Shown here in pieces: positions 19,361-28,851 of a DNA stretch of 64,000 nt (position 1 is the stretch's first letter; every line of letters begins with the position of its first letter). The notes under the pieces were generated by a model, which saw nothing but the letters and a program-made list of their open reading frames with translations, ran no database searches and was not told the origin of the DNA. A program made the position numbers and the translations under genes. The stretch is taken from NCBI RefSeq assembly GCF_008933155.1, contig NZ_WBVP01000002.1, forward strand, positions 241,485-305,484, in the 5' to 3' direction. Origin of the DNA: Aliivibrio finisterrensis. GTDB taxonomy: Bacteria; Pseudomonadota; Gammaproteobacteria; Enterobacterales; Vibrionaceae.

Positions 19361-19619
19361 CATCTTCTCGTTTGTTGTTTTTATTTATGTTTAATTATGG
19401 AATTAAATTTTAGTTTAGCAAATCAAAATTTGAGCCTATGAGGCTCATTTAGAGTTAACTTGTATTTTTATGTAATTGTCATAAATAACAGTAACAAAAG
19501 TTTAAAAGCGGATTATTAATACTTCAGTATTTAGTCATTTTTTGGCTTGTGTCACACTTTAAATGTAATAAATAAGAGTAGAATAGAGTCCTGATACAGA
19601 TATTACTCAAGGAGGAGTG

Positions 19620-19742
19620 ATGAATATCTCAGGTGGGTTAAGCCCGCTAACAGAGCTTGTTATATGGATGAGTTATGCTGTGACAATAGTGATAGCAGTA
19701 TTGGCTGTTGGCATATTACTTGAATTTAATAAGAAAGAATAA
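19620..19742 (+). CDS. 40 aa single-helix membrane protein
   Basis: A near-perfect ribosome site (AAGGAGGAGTG) precedes the ATG. The frame reads MNISGGLSPLTELVIWMSYA then a 15-residue hydrophobic stretch ending in LLEFNKKE. One membrane helix with a short charged tail is predicted. A terminator follows 5 bp after the stop, giving a complete small transcription unit. An ORF of the same length and layout lies at 59333. Function unknown. Confidence 0.65.
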   Translation: MNISGGLSPLTELVIWMSYAVTIVIAVLAVGILLEFNKKE

Positions 19743-19744
19743 AA

Positions 19745-19780
19745 CAAAGACAGCGATATTTTTATATGGCTGTCTTTTTT
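19745..19780 (+). terminator. Rho-independent terminator of the 40 aa gene
   Basis: AGACAGC (19748-19754) pairs with GCTGTCT (19769-19775), followed by T6. The A-run before it could also serve the convergent chemoreceptor gene. Confidence 0.8.
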
Positions 19781-19796
19781 AGTTTAAGGCTAGTGT

Positions 19797-21578
19797 TTAA
19801 CTGGTCTTAAATTGTGAAACTTGTTTTTTCATCTCCTCAGCTTGCTCTGCTACCTGTTGCAGTTCAGTTAAACAAGCTTGTGCTGAGTGAATGTTACTGT
19901 CAGTTAAGTCATTAAGTTCAGTGATAGTTTGGCTTACTTCGTTAGTTGTTGTGTTTTGCTCTTCAATGGCAGAGGCTATCTGAATCGATGAGTCAGAAAT
20001 GCTCGACATATCCACGATGATCTTATTTAATATCGCTTCTGCACTGCTGGCTTTTTCAACCGAACTTTCACCCTGGTCACTGCATTTCTCAATATTCGTA
20101 ACCACTTTATCCGTTTGAGTTTGAATGGATTCAATGATTGTTCGTATCTCTTCAGTCGATGCTTGTGTTCTTGTGGCTAAAGAGCGAACTTCGTCAGCAA
20201 CTACCGCAAATCCACGGCCTTGTTCACCAGCACGAGCGGCTTCAATTGCGGCATTTAGCGCTAGAAGATTGGTTTGCTCTGCAATGCTTTGAATCATCTC
20301 AACCACGCTGCCTACTTGACCAACTAAACCGCTTAAATGCGAAATGTCTGTTTGGCTTAAGATCAGAGAACTCGATAACTGAGAGATCTCTTGAGATGCC
20401 GCATGTAAGGTTGCTTGGCCTTCTGTCGCGTGCTGATGTGATTGGGTGGCATTACTTGCTGCAGCCTCAGTATTGTTCGCAATTTCAGCGACGGTTAGGC
20501 TCATTTCATTGACTGCCGTGGCCATCATCATTGTATGTTGCGACTGCTGATCAAAATCGCGCAGTACTCCCTTCAGTTTCTCTCTCATTTCAGATGCACT
20601 GCCTGCTAAGTGAACTGATTTTTGTTGTGTATCACCAACCAGAGACTGAATTTTATCCAGTAATTGATTAAAACTTAACCCTATTTGGCTGGTCTCATCA
20701 TTGCCCATATTTTGAGCACGTAATGAAATATTATTGGTATCAGTGATTTCTTTAATGACATTAGCTTGGTTTGAAATGCGGCGAACAATCATTAATGAGA
20801 GTGTAATAGAAAGAGCAATTAATATGATGATTAAAAAGCCAGAGACAAGGTATTTTTGCCAATTTAAATAGGCAATATGCTCATCCACTTTTTCGTTTAG
20901 CTCTTGAGCTAACAGAGAGAAATTACTTTCAACTTCAGAAGACTCTACACGAGTTTCGCCTTTCAGGCCTTGATCGTATTTTAAGCCTAATTTGATTTTT
21001 TGCTTAATTACCGCATTGGCCTGAGAAGCTAAGGAAAATAGCTCGCCAGTATAATTATTTAGCGTAATAAGGTTACCGCTAGCTACACTTTCATCAAAGC
21101 GTAGAATCCCTTCTAATAAACTGATGTTTTGTTGGCGAAACGCTTTAGAGAATAATATTTTCCGATTTTTATGATAATTGGCAAGCAATCCATCTTGCTG
21201 GGTGAGTCCTAATACTTGATAGGCACTAATAAGGTTTTTAAACGTGATTTGGTACTCTTCTAATTCTTTCTTTATCAGATCATTACGCTCAAGTTTAATA
21301 TCAAAATCATCAAATATTTGAGATATCTCTTGGCTTTTATCCATGAATTTTTGAGCATTTTCATCAAACTTAGCAAGGTATTTTAAATCCATTCTCGCCA
21401 TAAAGTCTTTTTCATTACGACGCATATTAAGCAAATTGATTTCTAATTCTGCTAAATCCAAACGGGCTTGATTTAGTTGGTTTGAATCTTGGCTGATCTT
21501 GTTAGTGTACCCAAGGGTAAAGGTCATACCTAGCACACCGACTAAGCATAAAGAGTAAAGTATGTGTTTAATTTTCAT
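19797..21578 (-). CDS. Methyl-accepting chemotaxis protein with HAMP domain
   Basis: This 593 aa receptor has a membrane helix at about residues 7-25, a helical periplasmic sensor (about 30-238) rich in [17 protein letters not shown] text typical of the helical-bimodular type, and a second helix at about 241-265. A HAMP domain (about 266-320) and a signalling coiled coil with the tip [20 protein letters not shown] follow. The ligand is unknown. It should connect to CheA/CheW at the cell pole. Monocistronic, with its stop next to the terminator at 19745-19780. Confidence 0.88.
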   Translation of the reverse strand: MKIKHILYSLCLVGVLGMTFTLGYTNKISQDSNQLNQARLDLAELEINLLNMRRNEKDFMARMDLKYLAKFDENAQKFMDKSQEISQIFDDFDIKLERNDLIKKELEEYQITFKNLISAYQVLGLTQQDGLLANYHKNRKILFSKAFRQQNISLLEGILRFDESVASGNLITLNNYTGELFSLASQANAVIKQKIKLGLKYDQGLKGETRVESSEVESNFSLLAQELNEKVDEHIAYLNWQKYLVSGFLIIILIALSITLSLMIVRRISNQANVIKEITDTNNISLRAQNMGNDETSQIGLSFNQLLDKIQSLVGDTQQKSVHLAGSASEMREKLKGVLRDFDQQSQHTMMMATAVNEMSLTVAEIANNTEAAASNATQSHQHATEGQATLHAASQEISQLSSSLILSQTDISHLSGLVGQVGSVVEMIQSIAEQTNLLALNAAIEAARAGEQGRGFAVVADEVRSLATRTQASTEEIRTIIESIQTQTDKVVTNIEKCSDQGESSVEKASSAEAILNKIIVDMSSISDSSIQIASAIEEQNTTTNEVSQTITELNDLTDSNIHSAQACLTELQQVAEQAEEMKKQVSQFKTS

Positions 21579-21811
21579 TTAATTGGCTGTCCATAATTTC
21601 GATTACTTTGCGACCATACCGACTATTTTGTAAATTATCAATAGGGTGAATGTTGCATTTAAACTCATCAGATTTGCGGATGAATTATGGTGGGGAAGGA
21701 AATTAATGGGTAGAGTTTTCGGTTTGAATTAGAAATAAGACGATAATCGTACATATATCATATGGATAAATTTAGAGGAGATCAGAATGATCTCCCTAAG
21801 AACCAAGAAAA

Positions 21812-22501
21812 TTACACGATTCGATTATCGCCACAGCTATAGGCAATTATTTGGCTAATTTCAGACAAAGATCGCCCTGACTCAGTTTTCCATTGGTTAA
21901 ATGCTTGAGTTGCTGCTTGAAGTGCTCGCTTCGTATCTCGGCCACTATCAATAATATCGCAATGACGCAAATACCACTCAACATCGGAAGATAAAATAAA
22001 GGTATCGACACCCATTTGGCGTAATGCATAAGCCCCCGTATTACCGCCTAAGCGTTTTCCGTGTTTTTTAAGATATGCCCATAAGCCCGTAATATCGTCA
22101 CTAGGCCAATTTGCAACCATTTTGCCAAACGAACCATATCTTAGGCTTGCCATATTTATCATCAAGGCATTGGCTGGGATAGTCATTACTTTAGTTAAAT
22201 GGCGGATAATTCGCGGGTCTTTCGCTTTCTCCTCCCATGTTTCATCGGGTTGAAGTAATAGAGGTTGAATGCGAAATTGAAAGAAAACCTCTTCAAATTC
22301 AGGCCATTTTTTACGAACTACATTCCATGAAATACCACACTGAAAAACCTTTTCTGTAAATACAGCTAACCAACGATCATCAGGGATCGCGGCTAACTCT
22401 TCTGGTGATAATGGCTTATGCAGCATCAGCTCTAGTTGTGCTTTCCCACCTTTACGCTGCGCCGCTCGTTGATAAATGGATTCAAATTTTTCAATAGTCA
22501 T
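21812..22501 (-). CDS. DNA-3-methyladenine glycosylase I-like protein
   Basis: 229 aa from the ATG at 22501 (MTIEKFESIY), preceded by AGAGACA; a longer frame from 22540 lacks a ribosome site. The helical core with KVFQCGISWNVVRKKWPEFEEVF and the C-terminal SLSEISQIIAYSCGDNRIV resemble the TagI fold, which flips out and excises 3-methyladenine from DNA. The zinc-ligand pattern of E. coli Tag is not obvious, so this is a paralogous branch and the base specificity is uncertain. Divergent from the MerR fusion gene with 135 bp between them. Confidence 0.7.
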   Translation of the reverse strand: MTIEKFESIYQRAAQRKGGKAQLELMLHKPLSPEELAAIPDDRWLAVFTEKVFQCGISWNVVRKKWPEFEEVFFQFRIQPLLLQPDETWEEKAKDPRIIRHLTKVMTIPANALMINMASLRYGSFGKMVANWPSDDITGLWAYLKKHGKRLGGNTGAYALRQMGVDTFILSSDVEWYLRHCDIIDSGRDTKRALQAATQAFNQWKTESGRSLSEISQIIAYSCGDNRIV

Positions 22502-22636
22502 GATTGTCTCTGATTTAAAAGCATGAAGAGATTGAAGCATAAATGGATCTATTTTTGTATTAAAAAGAGTGAACGCTTGACCTGTCTAAAGCTTCATAGT
22601 TTATAGTGTTTGTTATCAACCAAGAGGAAAGAGTGT

Positions 22637-23815
22637 ATGTATCGTATTTCTGAGTTAGCGCAGCACGTAGGATTAAGTCGTTCAACCTTATTGTATTACG
22701 AGAAGTTAGGCCTGATTTCAGCAAAACGACAAGCCAATGGTTATCGCAGCTATTCAGAAAACGATCTTCAGCGTCTAGTGTTATTGCAACAATTGCAAGC
22801 AGGAGGTTTGTCACTAAAAGAGTGTCAGGCTTGTTTAGAGGCCAAAATAGACAGAGAGAAGCTGCTGCATAGGCTAGATGTATTAGATGATGAAATCGCA
22901 AAGAAACAAAAAGCGAGAGAGCTTCTATCCTCAATGCTTGGTATGAACTCAATGAGAGATTGGCATCAAACCATTGAACAACAAGCGCCTTCAGCACATT
23001 TAGAATGGTTAATAAAACAAGGGTTTGATGAAAAACAAGCCATGAGATTAAAGTGGTTATCAAAAGACATGAATGAACACGATCGTTATATGCAAGATTT
23101 TAACTTGGTATTTGAAGCGTTAGAAACGTGGGGGCCAGGCAGTAAAGCTGACAGGTTGAAAGCATTAAATAGAGTAGCGAACCAAATTAATACCATACTG
23201 GAAATTGGTTGCGGGCAAGGTATCGCGACTCAGATATTAGCGGAGAATACTCAAGCGACAATCACAGCGGTAGATAATGAAGAGTTTGCCCTAGACGCGT
23301 TAATGCAAAAAATGAAAGCAAAAGGCCTCGATAATAGGATCTCAACGGTTTGCGCCAACATGACAAGCCTACCTTGTGAGGCTGCAAGTTTTGATCTTAT
23401 TTGGTCAGAGGGCAGTGCTTATATCATGGGGGTTGAAGCGGCACTAAAAGCGTGGAAACCGTTACTGAAAGAAAACGGTGTCCTTGTATTAAGTGATGCC
23501 GTATGGAGCGTTGATAAGCCAAAGCAAGGGATCGTCGATTTTTGGCAAAAAGAATATCCAGACATGACAACTACGGCTGCTCGCATTAAGCAGGCAGAAG
23601 CCGCGGGTTATGAATTGATTGATACTTTCTCACTCAGCGAAGAAGCTTGGCAAGCCTATTACCGCCCATTAGAAGCAAGATTAAACGAGCTAAAAGAAGA
23701 ATTATACGGATCTTCTGTGTTGGCTGATATCGAGCGCGAAATCGCAATCTTTCACCAAAGAGCCGGTGAATATGATTACCAAATGTTTATATTAAAAAAT
23801 TCAAAGATAGGATAA
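22637..23815 (+). CDS. MerR-type regulator fused to a SAM methyltransferase
   Basis: 392 aa from the ATG at 22637, which has GAGGAAAG upstream. Residues 1-70 are a MerR winged helix (MYRISELAQHVGLSRSTLLYYEKLGL and SYSENDLQRL), followed by a dimerisation coiled coil. From about residue 175 a class I methyltransferase domain begins with ILEIGCGQGIATQIL (SAM motif I) and later ITAVDNEEFALD (motif II). A one-protein sensor in which the methyltransferase domain binds or modifies the effector is plausible but not shown. It is followed 4 bp later by a GNAT gene, so the pair is probably an operon. Confidence 0.82.
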   Translation: MYRISELAQHVGLSRSTLLYYEKLGLISAKRQANGYRSYSENDLQRLVLLQQLQAGGLSLKECQACLEAKIDREKLLHRLDVLDDEIAKKQKARELLSSMLGMNSMRDWHQTIEQQAPSAHLEWLIKQGFDEKQAMRLKWLSKDMNEHDRYMQDFNLVFEALETWGPGSKADRLKALNRVANQINTILEIGCGQGIATQILAENTQATITAVDNEEFALDALMQKMKAKGLDNRISTVCANMTSLPCEAASFDLIWSEGSAYIMGVEAALKAWKPLLKENGVLVLSDAVWSVDKPKQGIVDFWQKEYPDMTTTAARIKQAEAAGYELIDTFSLSEEAWQAYYRPLEARLNELKEELYGSSVLADIEREIAIFHQRAGEYDYQMFILKNSKIG

Positions 23816-23819
23816 GACA

Positions 23820-24356
23820 ATGAAATATTCTTTATATACAGCAACACAAACAAACGAGATTAACGCACTATTTACTAAAACCTTTTCTGACTCAGAAGGA
23901 GAGCAAGAGGGGCAGTTAATTGGTCAGCTAGTAGAAGATCTTATTGGAACCACTAAAGCTGAAGACTTGTACGTATTTGTAGCAACAGAAAATGAGAAAG
24001 TAATAGGCAGTATTTTATTCACCAGACTGACATTTAAAGCAGATATCAACGTCTTCTTACTTGCGCCAGTCGCTGTACATACGGATTATCAAGGCAAAGG
24101 AATTGGTCAAGAGCTGATTAATTTTGGCCTTCAAGCAATGAAAAAAGAAGGTGTGGAATTAGCGTTTACTTATGGTGATCCTAGCTTTTATTCAAAAGTG
24201 GCTTTCCAACCAGTAACAGAAGCGCAATTTAAAGCGCCACTTACGCTTAGTTACCCTCATGGATGGTTAGCACAATCTCTAAGTGGTCAAGAGCTGAGCG
24301 GGATTGATGGCGACTCTTCATGTGTTCCAGCGTTTAATAAACCAGAACTTTGGTAA
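23820..24356 (+). CDS. GNAT-family N-acetyltransferase
   Basis: 178 aa with the acetyl-CoA loop VHTDYQGKGIGQELINFGL (the Q/RxxGxG/A signature) at about residues 90-110 and the next motif VELAFTYGDPSFYSKVAFQPV. It resembles YhbS-like GNATs with unknown substrates. The start lies 4 bp after the MerR fusion stop, suggesting translational coupling. Monomeric cytoplasmic enzyme, acceptor unknown. Confidence 0.8.
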   Translation: MKYSLYTATQTNEINALFTKTFSDSEGEQEGQLIGQLVEDLIGTTKAEDLYVFVATENEKVIGSILFTRLTFKADINVFLLAPVAVHTDYQGKGIGQELINFGLQAMKKEGVELAFTYGDPSFYSKVAFQPVTEAQFKAPLTLSYPHGWLAQSLSGQELSGIDGDSSCVPAFNKPELW

Positions 24357-24468
24357 TTTTAATTTTTGCTGTTGGTTAGCGTTAATTTTCTTATTTGATA
24401 AATGATGGCAGCCTTATAAAGTTGTGATAGCGTTGCAGTATACCTATCGTATTTAAACAAGGATCATC

Positions 24469-25392
24469 ATGAAAATTGGAATCATTGGCTTGGGTGATAT
24501 TGCTCAAAAAGCGTACCTGCCTATCATCACACAGCTTGAGAATGTTCAGCCGGTTTTTTGTACTCGCAATCCAGAGGTACTTAAACAATTGGCACAGAAA
24601 TATCGTGTGGATCAATATTGTGAAGATTACCAAGAGCTACTAACTTTGGGCGTTGATGCGGTAATGATCCATGCGGCTACTCGCGTGCATTTTGACATCG
24701 CCTCCTTCTTTCTTAAAAACGGAGTACCTACCTTTGTAGATAAACCGTTAGCGGATTCAGCAGAAGAGGTTGAGCAACTTTACACTATTGCTGCCAAGCA
24801 TAATCAGCCACTTTATGTTGGTTTTAATCGTCGCCATATCCCGCTATATAATCAACATTTACCAGAGTTGGCAAACGGAGAAGTAGGTCAGCTACGCTCA
24901 CTGCGCTGGGAGAAACACCGTCATGCTTTGCCGGGTGATCTACGCACCTTTATTTTTGATGATTTTATCCATCCATTAGACAGTATCAACTTAAACGCTC
25001 AGGCGACAATAGATGATTTGTATATCACACATCAAATGCAAGGCAATCAACTCGCAAGATTAGATGTGCAATGGCAAGTTGGTGAGACTTTATTACATGC
25101 TTCAATGGATCGTCATTTTGGCATCACAACAGAGCGAGTATCGGCAAGTTATGTAAATCAAGCCGTTGAATTTAGCTCTTTTGTAGAAGGGAAAATCTGG
25201 CATAACAGTACAGAGCAAAAGCTTTCTCTTAAAGATTGGACGCCAATGCTAACCAGTAAAGGGTTTGAGAATATGATCCAAGATTGGATTAGTGTTGTAG
25301 AGAAAGGGAAGTTAGCCACAACAACGATAGATCGTAATATTGCCAGTCATCAATTAGCAGAACGCATTTATCAAAAGATCCTTGGTAAGTAG
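24469..25392 (+). CDS. Gfo/Idh/MocA-family oxidoreductase
   Basis: 307 aa beginning with a Rossmann motif (MKIGIIGLGDIAQKAYLPII) and containing FVDKPLADSAEEVEQL, the conserved EKP-like motif of NAD(P)-dependent sugar/imino-acid dehydrogenases. The C-terminal domain is an open beta-sheet. AAGGATCATC is the ribosome site. The substrate is unknown. It precedes a LysR gene on the same strand, with 137 bp between them. Confidence 0.82.
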   Translation: MKIGIIGLGDIAQKAYLPIITQLENVQPVFCTRNPEVLKQLAQKYRVDQYCEDYQELLTLGVDAVMIHAATRVHFDIASFFLKNGVPTFVDKPLADSAEEVEQLYTIAAKHNQPLYVGFNRRHIPLYNQHLPELANGEVGQLRSLRWEKHRHALPGDLRTFIFDDFIHPLDSINLNAQATIDDLYITHQMQGNQLARLDVQWQVGETLLHASMDRHFGITTERVSASYVNQAVEFSSFVEGKIWHNSTEQKLSLKDWTPMLTSKGFENMIQDWISVVEKGKLATTTIDRNIASHQLAERIYQKILGK

Positions 25393-25529
25393 AATAGAAG
25401 ACAGTTATGCATGTCATTTATCTGCTAATGCGTTGATACCATCTCACATTTAAACCAGTATAATAGGCTTTAGTTAATGATTTATAATGTCATTAGTTAA
25501 CGCCTCTCTATTTAAACAAAGGATCCGTC

Positions 25530-26486
25530 ATGTCTCTGGTTAATCAGCTTTCACTCTTTATTGATGTTGTACAACAAGGCTCGTTTACCAAAGCCGCTGC
25601 GCTGCATGATATGGACAATTCAACGCTTTCTAAGCAGATAAAAAAATTAGAGACAGAGCTTGGAGTGCAACTACTCAATCGCTCGACCCGCTCCTTTTCT
25701 TTAACTCCTGCCGGTGAAGAGATCTTAGAGCAAGCTCATCAACTGGTTAACACCATCGGCCATGTACAAACTATTGCTGATTCTTATCATGCAGAGCCAA
25801 AAGGTCGTATTCGAATTACAGCACCAGTGCATATTGGACAGCAATATCTGCAACCTGTGATCAGTAAATTCATGAAATCATACCCAGATGTAGAGATTGT
25901 GCTGCTAATGGACGACAAACGATCTGACATTATCACCGATCACTTCGATGTCGCTTTTCGCTTAGGTCGTTTAGATGATTCAAGTTTAATTGCCAAAAAA
26001 ATAGCAGACATTCGTGCGGTTGTTTTAGCCTCCCATGAATTCATTGAGCAATATGGTGAACCTAGCACCCCAGAAGAGTTGGTTAGTTTGCCTTCTGTTA
26101 TCTATAGCAATGGGTCGTTAACAGTGGATACTGTTAGGTTTAGTGAAACACCAGATTCAAAGCAGTTTAAAAACTACAAGATGAAGGGGAACTACAAAGT
26201 GAATGACGTAAGAACGCTATTGGAAGGGGTAAAAGATGGGTTAGGTTATGCCGTTATCGCCTCTTCCAATTTAGCATGTTCAATTGAAGAGATGAAGCTA
26301 AAGCCGTTATTAACAAACTATGCCATTTGTAATAAGGGGCTTGCGGTTTATGCCTTATATCCACACAGAAAACAGACCGCGTTAGTGAGAGAGTTTATTG
26401 CGGCAGTGCAGGAGTATATAGGCGAGCCGCCTCGTTGGGAGCAACATATCCCAAATTTTGAAACCATGTATCAGGTCAATAAATAG
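25530..26486 (+). CDS. LysR-family transcriptional regulator
   Basis: 318 aa with an N-terminal winged helix (LFIDVVQQGSFTKAAALHDM and STLSKQIKKLETELGVQLL) and a type 2 periplasmic-binding effector domain (RIRITAPVHIGQQYLQPVI). It resembles the large LysR group that includes DmlR-like regulators. Ribosome site AAAGGATC. It converges on the nitroreductase gene through a shared terminator; its target could be a neighbouring oxidoreductase, which is inference. Confidence 0.88.
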   Translation: MSLVNQLSLFIDVVQQGSFTKAAALHDMDNSTLSKQIKKLETELGVQLLNRSTRSFSLTPAGEEILEQAHQLVNTIGHVQTIADSYHAEPKGRIRITAPVHIGQQYLQPVISKFMKSYPDVEIVLLMDDKRSDIITDHFDVAFRLGRLDDSSLIAKKIADIRAVVLASHEFIEQYGEPSTPEELVSLPSVIYSNGSLTVDTVRFSETPDSKQFKNYKMKGNYKVNDVRTLLEGVKDGLGYAVIASSNLACSIEEMKLKPLLTNYAICNKGLAVYALYPHRKQTALVREFIAAVQEYIGEPPRWEQHIPNFETMYQVNK

Positions 26487-26502
26487 AAACAGCTCAATAA
26501 AT

Positions 26503-26538
26503 AAAAACAACCCCACTCAAAAGAGCAGGGTTGTTTTA
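26503..26538. terminator. Bidirectional terminator
   Basis: AAAACAACCC (26504-26513) pairs with GGGTTGTTTT (26528-26537), with inner CTC/GAG pairs. It lies between the convergent LysR and nitroreductase genes and has A- and T-rich flanks. Confidence 0.85.
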
Positions 26539-26576
26539 ACAAGCAAGAATGATCAAATACTTATGTAGATTGGTAT
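26534..26576. repeat. Truncated copy of the MITE-like element's right end
   Basis: These 43 bp match 59257-59299 at 42 of 43 positions. At 59257 the segment is the right end of a roughly 160-bp element with terminal inverted repeats. Only the right end is present here, beside the terminator of the LysR gene and directly before the nitroreductase stop. Confidence 0.8.
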
Positions 26577-26582
26577 TCGTTC

Positions 26583-27242
26583 TTAAAGAACCGTAATCAC
26601 ATCTTCCATCGCTAAACGTGCTTTTGGAAGACCGTGGTTATAATCTTCAACTTCTTTGTGGTAACCCAGTGCAAGAGCAAAATCACATACATAGCCATCA
26701 AGTTCGTCTTTAAACTCTTCGCCAATTAGCTGAGCATCAACGCCTTCCATAGAAGTAGAAGCAATACCCATACGTGCAAGTGTGTGCAGCGTGTTACCTA
26801 AAGCGATGTAAGATTGTGCTTTAGTCCAGTTGCCATTAAAGCCATTTTCATCAGTATTCAACTCAACAAAACCGTAAGCACCATCAAGCATGTCGTTGTA
26901 ACGCTCAGCAGGAAGGTGACCAGAACTTACTTCAGCATCAACCACTTTACGGTATTGGTCTTTATCAAATTTCGGGTTGTGTGCAAACAAAATGGTATGC
27001 GACGCTTCTTTTGCGTGCGGTTGGTTAAACTGGAACATATTCGCAAACGTACCGTGGAAACGCTCTTTTGCTACATCACTTTCAAGAACAATGAATTTCC
27101 ATGGTTGTGAGTTAATTGAAGAAGCAGACAGGCGGATTGCTTCTTTAATCACATCCATATCTTCTGCAGAGATACGTTTAGTTGCATCGTATTTTTTTGC
27201 TGTGTAACGAGTGTTTAAATCGGCAATAATTGGGTGAGTCAT
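26583..27242 (-). CDS. FMN-dependent nitroreductase (NfsB / FRase I-like)
   Basis: 219 aa with the ribosome site AGGAAG. The text LSASSINSQPWKFIVLESD and LGNTLHTLARMGIASTSMEGV closely matches the NfsB/FRase I family, which includes the major flavin reductase of V. fischeri. Members are homodimers with one FMN per subunit that reduce nitroaromatics, quinones or free flavin with NAD(P)H. Divergence from remembered FRase I is substantial in the central loop, so it may be a paralogue. A link to bioluminescence is not implied. The OYE gene lies upstream on the same strand, with its own terminator between. Confidence 0.85.
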   Translation of the reverse strand: MTHPIIADLNTRYTAKKYDATKRISAEDMDVIKEAIRLSASSINSQPWKFIVLESDVAKERFHGTFANMFQFNQPHAKEASHTILFAHNPKFDKDQYRKVVDAEVSSGHLPAERYNDMLDGAYGFVELNTDENGFNGNWTKAQSYIALGNTLHTLARMGIASTSMEGVDAQLIGEEFKDELDGYVCDFALALGYHKEVEDYNHGLPKARLAMEDVITVL

Positions 27243-27410
27243 ATCTACTTCCTAAATTCGGTGAACAAAAGCGTAAGAGGGAACATCCGACCTACGCGCT
27301 GTTGATGGGAGTAAGATAAACAAAACTCGCTAAGAGAGAAATAGCGTAATTATCCAATAACTATGGAAGAAAAGTTCCATAATGGGAAAATCTCCTCTAG
27401 TAAATCAAAC

Positions 27411-27444
27411 TAAAACGCCGCAGTTAATACCTGCGGCGTTTTTA
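27411..27444 (-). terminator. Rho-independent terminator after the OYE gene
   Basis: A 12-bp perfect GC-rich stem (AAAACGCCGCAG at 27412-27423 with its complement at 27431-27442) lies 27 bp beyond the stop of the old-yellow-enzyme gene, followed by T on the minus strand. Confidence 0.9.
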
Positions 27445-27470
27445 TATTTGTCACTCTAAAGAAAGTAAAT

Positions 27471-28583
27471 TTACGCTTGTGCTTTCTTTGGCTTTCTCTT
27501 TTTATACACTACGCAGAAATTACCGCGTTTAGTGCGACACTTAGAGCAACGCTCACAATCCACTTCTGCTCTGCTGCCTTCTTTCCAGCGCTTAATTAAC
27601 TGAGGCTCAGCAAGCAAAGGGCGTGATAAAGCAAAATATTGAATATTGGTGTTCTCAGCAATGGCTTCAATTGCACCAATATCGTTAAGACCACCCACCG
27701 TAATAACAGGGATAGATATGTCTTCACTGATCACCGCACCATACTCACGAAAGTAGCCTTCATCTTGCAGCGTATAACCATCGAACGATTCGCCAATCAT
27801 GGTGCTCGCATTGCCGTGAATATTGCCTGAAACGATAATGGCATCAACCCCAATCTCTTCCAGTTTTTTACAAATAAGGCGAGTGTCATCAAAGGTTAAG
27901 CCGCCATCAAAAAACTCTGTTGCCGTTAGCTTAACTAAGATAGGGAAATCATTACCCACTAATTCTCTGATCTTGGCATAAATCTCAATTAAGAATCTCA
28001 TGCGGTTTTCTAAGCTACCGCCGTATTCATCTTCACGACGGTTGTAATATGGGCTTAAAAATTGATTGATTAAATAAGTGTGCGCCGCATGAATTTCAAT
28101 ACCATCAAAACCAGACTCTTGCGCTCGACGGCTTGCTTGAGCAAAGGCATCAACAATGTAATCAATCTCATCTTTAGTCATCGCTTTACCAAGAGTTTGC
28201 GTGCCTCTTTCGCATACGTCACTTGGTGCAAAGATCACACGCTCGCCGACGTTATACGTGGTCTTAGTGCCACCATACGCCAGCTGCATCGCAATCTTAG
28301 AATCATACTTGTGCACTAACTCAGTCAGCTTTTGGTACTCAGCAATAAAAGAGTCGTTGTACATACCCATCATGCCGGCATTGGGTTTTTCTTCCTCAAC
28401 GATGTTTGCATAACCTGTCACTATTAAACCAACTTCACCTTGAGCTAGCTCTTCATAGATATCGTAAAGTTTGTCTGTCATATGGCCATCTTCAGTCGCC
28501 ATATTTTCCCACGTTGCACTTCGAACAAAGCGGTTCTTTAGTGTCATGTTGCCAATCTGGGTTTGTGTAAACAAAGTGCTCAA
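27471..28583 (-). CDS. NADH:flavin oxidoreductase, old yellow enzyme family
   Basis: About 370 aa FMN TIM-barrel enzyme (KIGNxTLKNRFVRSAT-like start, GFDGIEIHAAHTYLINQFLSPYYN with the His pair that binds the substrate carbonyl). The C-terminus has a cysteine group (CERCSKCRTKRGNFC). There is no ATG near the N-terminus. A TTG at 28583 lies 6 nt after AGAGGA and is preferred to the TTG at 28589, which touches that site. It should reduce activated alkenes or related substrates with NADH. Upstream is a putative leader peptide and terminator (28706-28851), suggesting attenuation of this gene. Confidence 0.82.
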   Translation of the reverse strand: MSTLFTQTQIGNMTLKNRFVRSATWENMATEDGHMTDKLYDIYEELAQGEVGLIVTGYANIVEEEKPNAGMMGMYNDSFIAEYQKLTELVHKYDSKIAMQLAYGGTKTTYNVGERVIFAPSDVCERGTQTLGKAMTKDEIDYIVDAFAQASRRAQESGFDGIEIHAAHTYLINQFLSPYYNRREDEYGGSLENRMRFLIEIYAKIRELVGNDFPILVKLTATEFFDGGLTFDDTRLICKKLEEIGVDAIIVSGNIHGNASTMIGESFDGYTLQDEGYFREYGAVISEDISIPVITVGGLNDIGAIEAIAENTNIQYFALSRPLLAEPQLIKRWKEGSRAEVDCERCSKCRTKRGNFCVVYKKRKPKKAQA

Positions 28584-28705
28584 GTGCAATCCTCTAGAAG
28601 TGTTCTGTCATGTCGTTGGGATAAAAGGGCGGCAATAGTAGCGCTAAGAAAAGAGCAAAACCTTAATCTATATTAAGAAGTAGGCATATCAGTCGCTAAA
28701 AAGGC

Positions 28706-28761
28706 AAAAAAAAAAGCGCAGGCAGCCGCATTGGCCTTTACTGATCATCGCCCTTGCTGCC
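28706..28761 (-). terminator. Possible attenuator terminator in the OYE leader
   Basis: On the minus strand GGCAGC (28761-28756) can pair with GCTGCC (28726-28721), followed after 5 nt by ten T (28715-28706). The 5' arm overlaps GCAGCAA (28760-28754), which is complementary to TTGCTGC inside the leader ORF (28789-28783). The two pairings exclude each other. Confidence 0.45.
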
Positions 28762-28770
28762 ATTACTCGT

Positions 28771-28806
28771 CTAAATCCACAAGCAGCAATGTAACTTCCA
28801 CTTCAT
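28771..28806 (-). CDS. Putative 11 aa leader peptide (MKWKLHCCLWI)
   Basis: An ATG at 28806 follows a perfect AGGAGG (28820-28815) with 8 nt spacing, and the frame stops at a TAG after 11 codons. Two adjacent Cys codons (TGC TGC) lie in the segment that can pair with the terminator arm. It lies 188 bp before the OYE start. The layout is that of a leader-peptide attenuator. Confidence 0.45.
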   Translation of the reverse strand: MKWKLHCCLWI

Positions 28807-28825
28807 ATAAACTACCTCCTAAAAC

Positions 28826-28851
28826 AACAGCAGATAATCACCTCTGCTGTT
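28826..28851 (-). promoter_or_regulatory. Hairpin preceding the leader ORF
   Basis: AACAGCAG (28826-28833) and CTGCTGTT (28844-28851) form an 8-bp perfect stem just before the AGGAGG of the leader ORF. Because it contains CAGCAG/CTGCTG it could also interact with the Cys-codon segment downstream. Confidence 0.4.
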
